Of a stretch of DNA of 64,000 bases, positions 61,282-64,000 are shown piece after piece (the stretch's first letter is position 1; each line of letters begins with the position of its first letter). The DNA comes from Agapetus fuscipes. Taxonomy: Eukaryota; Arthropoda; Insecta; Trichoptera; Glossosomatidae. The translations under genes were made by a program, and so were the position numbers. The notes under the pieces are model-generated. The model was given only the letters and a program-made list of their open reading frames with translations, made no database searches and was not told where the DNA came from. The stretch covers positions 14,672,524 to 14,736,523 of the forward strand of contig OX637343.1 in assembly GCA_951799405.1 (NCBI GenBank), written 5' to 3'.

Positions 61282-63708
61282 GGAAAAGATATTGAAAGCA
61301 TGTGGAAAGATCTGAAGGAAGGAATGATTGAATGTGCTAAAAAAGTATGTGGGGTAACGAAAGGTGGAAAATTGAAAGGAGATGCCTGGTGGAATGATAG
61401 AGTGAAAGAAGCTGTGAAAGTTAAGAAAAAGTGTTATGAAAATTGGCTGAATGATAGAAATGATAGAAAGCTAGAAGACGAATATAAGATAGCTAAGAGA
61501 ATGGCAAAGACTATAATTTATGAAAGCAAGATGAATGAACAAAGAAAGATTGATGAAAGGATTAACAAAAGTTTCACCGACAGTAAGAAGGAATTTTGGA
61601 GGTGGATCAATGCGGATAGAAATAAATCTTCTGCATTGACCACTCCGGGAGTCAAAAGTGCTGCCGGTGAGATGGTATGGGAGAATGAAGAGGTATGCAA
61701 GAGATGGAAGAACTATTTTCAAGAAATTTTTGGCCAGGGTGAAAGAAGAATTTATGAACAGACAGATGAAGAGAATGAATTGAAGATTTTGAAAGAAGAA
61801 ATGAAAGTGTCTATTTCACGTCTGAAGAATGGGAAGTCTGCTGGGTTTGATGGTATAAATGGTGAAATGTTGAAAGCAGGAGGTGAATGTGTGATAGATT
61901 GGATGTTTGAATTATGTAAGCTTTGTGTGAATGCAGGAGTGGTACCGATGGATTGGAGGAAGGCAGTCATTGTTCCCATTTACAAAGGTAAAGGGGACAA
62001 AAAAGACTGTCAGAACTTCAGACCAATCAGTCTACTCAGTATACCAGGAAAAGTCTTCTGTAAGGTGATTATAAAAAATGTGATTCTGACTACTAGCAAA
62101 AGGGTTTCCGATATACAGTCCGGCTTTATGGCCGGTAGAGGCTGTGTTGATCAGATTTTCACTCTACGACAACTTGTTGAAAAACAATTGTCGGTGAGGG
62201 GGAAACTATTCACGGCCTTTGTGGATCTGGAAAAGGCTTTTGACTCAGTGGACAGAGGTATGTTGTGGGATGTTTTGAAAGCATACGGAGTGAATGGAGC
62301 TCTACTCAATGCGGTGCATGCGAACTATGAGAATAGTATGGCTTGCATTCGTATTGATGGTGAGTATAGTGAATGGTTTGAAGTTTTTAAGGGTGTAAGG
62401 CAAGGATGTGTGATGAGCCCATGGCTATTTAACATAGTCATGGACAAGTGTGTTCGAGATGCTAGACTTGATGATTGTGGATTAATGATAGGAGAGAGCA
62501 AAGTAAGCGTTCTACTGTATGCGGATGATGCAGTCCTTGTATCTGATTCAGAAGTGGAATTGCAAATGATGCTCTCTAGATTGAACGAAGCTTTGAAAGG
62601 TAATAATTTGAAGTTGAATGCAAGAAAGACGAAAGTTTTGATTTTTGAAAGAGATGATGAAAATATGAATTATGAATTTAAAATTAATGGAATGAATGTT
62701 GATGTCGTAAATGAGTTTGTATAATTGGGAAGTAAGTTTGAAAAAGATGGAAGAATGGCCGGTGAATTTGAAAGAAGAATAATGAAAGGCAGGTGTGTAC
62801 TGGGTGCGACCGCTTGCATCGCCAGGAACCAAAATCTCTCAAAAAATGTTAGATTGGCGGTGCACGGTGGTATACTAGTGCCAACCTTGATGTATGGAAG
62901 TGAAGCCTGGACGGTGAGCGAAAGGGAAATTAGTAAAGTCCATACAGTAGAAATGGACTATCTAAGAAGTATGATTGGGAAAAAACGAAGTGACAGGGTG
63001 AGGAATGATTTTGTAAGAGAAGAATGTGGTGTAAGGGAAAGTGTGAAAGTGAAGATTAAAAGAAGTATGTTAAGATGGTTCGGGCATTTGGAGAGAATGA
63101 GTGATGAAAGATTGACGAAGAAAGTATATGTTGCTAGAATAGATGGATGTCGTGGTAGAGGAAGACCGAGAAAAGTATGGAAGGATCAAATCTCTGAAAT
63201 AGCGAATGACTGGGATATCCAGAGTCATAATAAAAGGAGGACTTGTATGAAAAAGGTTATGACTCTGGATGAAATGAAAGAAGTATGCAAGGACAGGAAG
63301 AAGTGGCGGCTAATCTGCAATGTTGATTTCTAATGTTGGTGTATTCATTTGCTACATTTTTTGCATAGGAAATTTTTGACTTTTTTTGTATAGATTTCTT
63401 TGTAAGGTTTTGTTCTTTTTTATATTTAAATGTGATTTATTATTCATATTCCTTGACTTATAGGTTGGTATGAGGCTGACCACCCATACTGTAAAAAATG
63501 GTTCACTTTGCCAATGTCACCCCTGTTTCAGGGAAGGTCGGCAAAAGTTGTGGGGCTTATGTTCATTTGAGGTTTGTATTTTATTTGTAAGTACACATTC
63601 AGCATTTGTAAGCGCGAACTACACTTGTTGATTTGTGGGCATACATCTGAGAGCTTTAAATGAATATATCCTTGCAACTTAGATTATAGATTATAGATTA
63701 TTATAGAT
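61282..63708 (+). pseudogene. LINE-alpha copy 2, RT broken by one nonsense codon
   Basis: Matches residues 45-727 of copy 1. FRPIS, FVDLEKAFDSVD, GVRQGCVMSPWLF and LLYADD are intact. The only interruption is TAA at 62722-62724, where copy 1 has Tyr in FVYLG; the frame is unchanged on either side and stays open to 63333. 3'UTR 63334-63450 and Rep-A 63451-63708 follow. The 5' truncation point differs from copy 1, so the insertions are independent. Confidence 0.9.
63451..63708 (+). repeat. Rep-A, reference copy as LINE-alpha 3' terminus
   Basis: CCTTGACTTATAGGTTGG start, CACCCATACTG, hairpin CCCTGTTTCAGGG, CATTCAGCATTTG, GCGCGAACTACAC, and tail CTTAGATTATAGATTATAG. A loose B-box-like GGTTCACTTTGCC is present but no convincing tRNA, 7SL or 5S head. 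Confidence 0.92.
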
Positions 63709-64000
63709 ATTCAAGTAGATTACAAATAGGCATATATTTTGTTTATGGAGAAATCATGTCTGATTAGCTGTAGCTTCTCGACATTTTCGGGGAATTTGCA
63801 GAGAGGTCGGCAAGAAAGAACAAATAAGAAAAATCAACTAGTTACGAGTATTTTACATGCTACATACTTCTAAAATTAAATATTTATTTTTCCAGTAATA
63901 ATCAAGAACATTGTTATTCATAAAGATTAGAATATTGCGTGCCAAAAATGGTCAATGATAATAATGCTAACATTATCTGGGATTTTTTTTTTACAATGGC
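63709..64000. other. AT-rich window end, nothing recognised
   Basis: No gene or repeat seen. Confidence 0.3.

Noticed and set aside
265..63708. CRISPR-like spaced repeats
   Set aside because: Rep-A copies are dispersed, in both orientations and of variable length; spacing is irregular and the DNA is eukaryotic.

Overview
The window is eukaryotic nuclear DNA, AT-rich and packed with transposable-element remains. The one host gene I can assemble with confidence is an insect-type typical 2-Cys peroxiredoxin on the minus strand (four coding exons between 50692 and 59469, 195 residues). Intron-split coding, GT..AG junctions, tRNA-headed SINEs, non-LTR retrotransposons, MITEs, a solo LTR and a Penelope-like fragment all fit an arthropod, most likely an insect. 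Hemiptera is only a guess. There are no bacterial features.

Repeat families are named here for cross-reference. Rep-A is a ~250-bp unit starting CCTTGACTTATAGG and ending in a (GATTA)n-like tail; it has more than 40 full or partial copies and is also the 3' end of LINE-alpha. SINE-P has the tRNA-like head CCGGTCCGTAG, a central module, and usually a 3' tail shared with LINE-delta. SINE-Q has the tRNA-like head CGATAGCTCAGTTGG and a GTTGCGTT tail. SINE-S has a class-II tRNA-like head and poly-A. LINE-alpha is RTE-like; LINE-beta is related, with a TTACAG tail; LINE-gamma, -epsilon and -zeta are C-terminal fragments of three other LINEs; LINE-delta is CR1/L2-like with a GGCGCT hairpin and an ATC tail. 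There is also one jockey/CR1-like LINE with a long poly-A. MITE-1 to MITE-5 and Rep-E/Rep-F are shorter families. PLE-like palindromes are inverted-arm elements centred on a hammerhead-like motif.

Layout. 1-14.1 kb: Rep-A, SINE and LINE fragments, with a MITE at 2.7 kb. 14.1-17.3 kb: few repeats, two GC-richer islands that may be promoter or 5'UTR sequence, and a palindrome at 15.95-16.34 kb that holds a copy of sequence from 15.04 kb. 17.3-19.6 kb: a long LINE open frame. 19.8-26.5 kb: nested repeats, including a solo LTR inside Rep-A and a LINE piece inside MITE-1. 26.55-29.1 kb: LINE-alpha with an open RT frame. 29.4-50.3 kb: SINEs, SINE dimers, palindromes and a Penelope-like GIY-YIG fragment at 44.6-45.5 kb. 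50.7-59.5 kb: the peroxiredoxin gene, with introns full of repeats. 59.6-61 kb: SINE pieces. 61.3-63.7 kb: a second LINE-alpha, broken by one nonsense codon.

The most unusual signal is a motif of the form CTGARGA, one extra base, a short hairpin, then GAAA. It recurs at 11 loci, often at the centre of long palindromes, with different stem sequences each time. Second is the modular exchange of heads and tails among SINEs and LINEs: SINE-P with LINE-delta, SINE-P fused to SINE-Q in three copies, and Rep-A with LINE-alpha.
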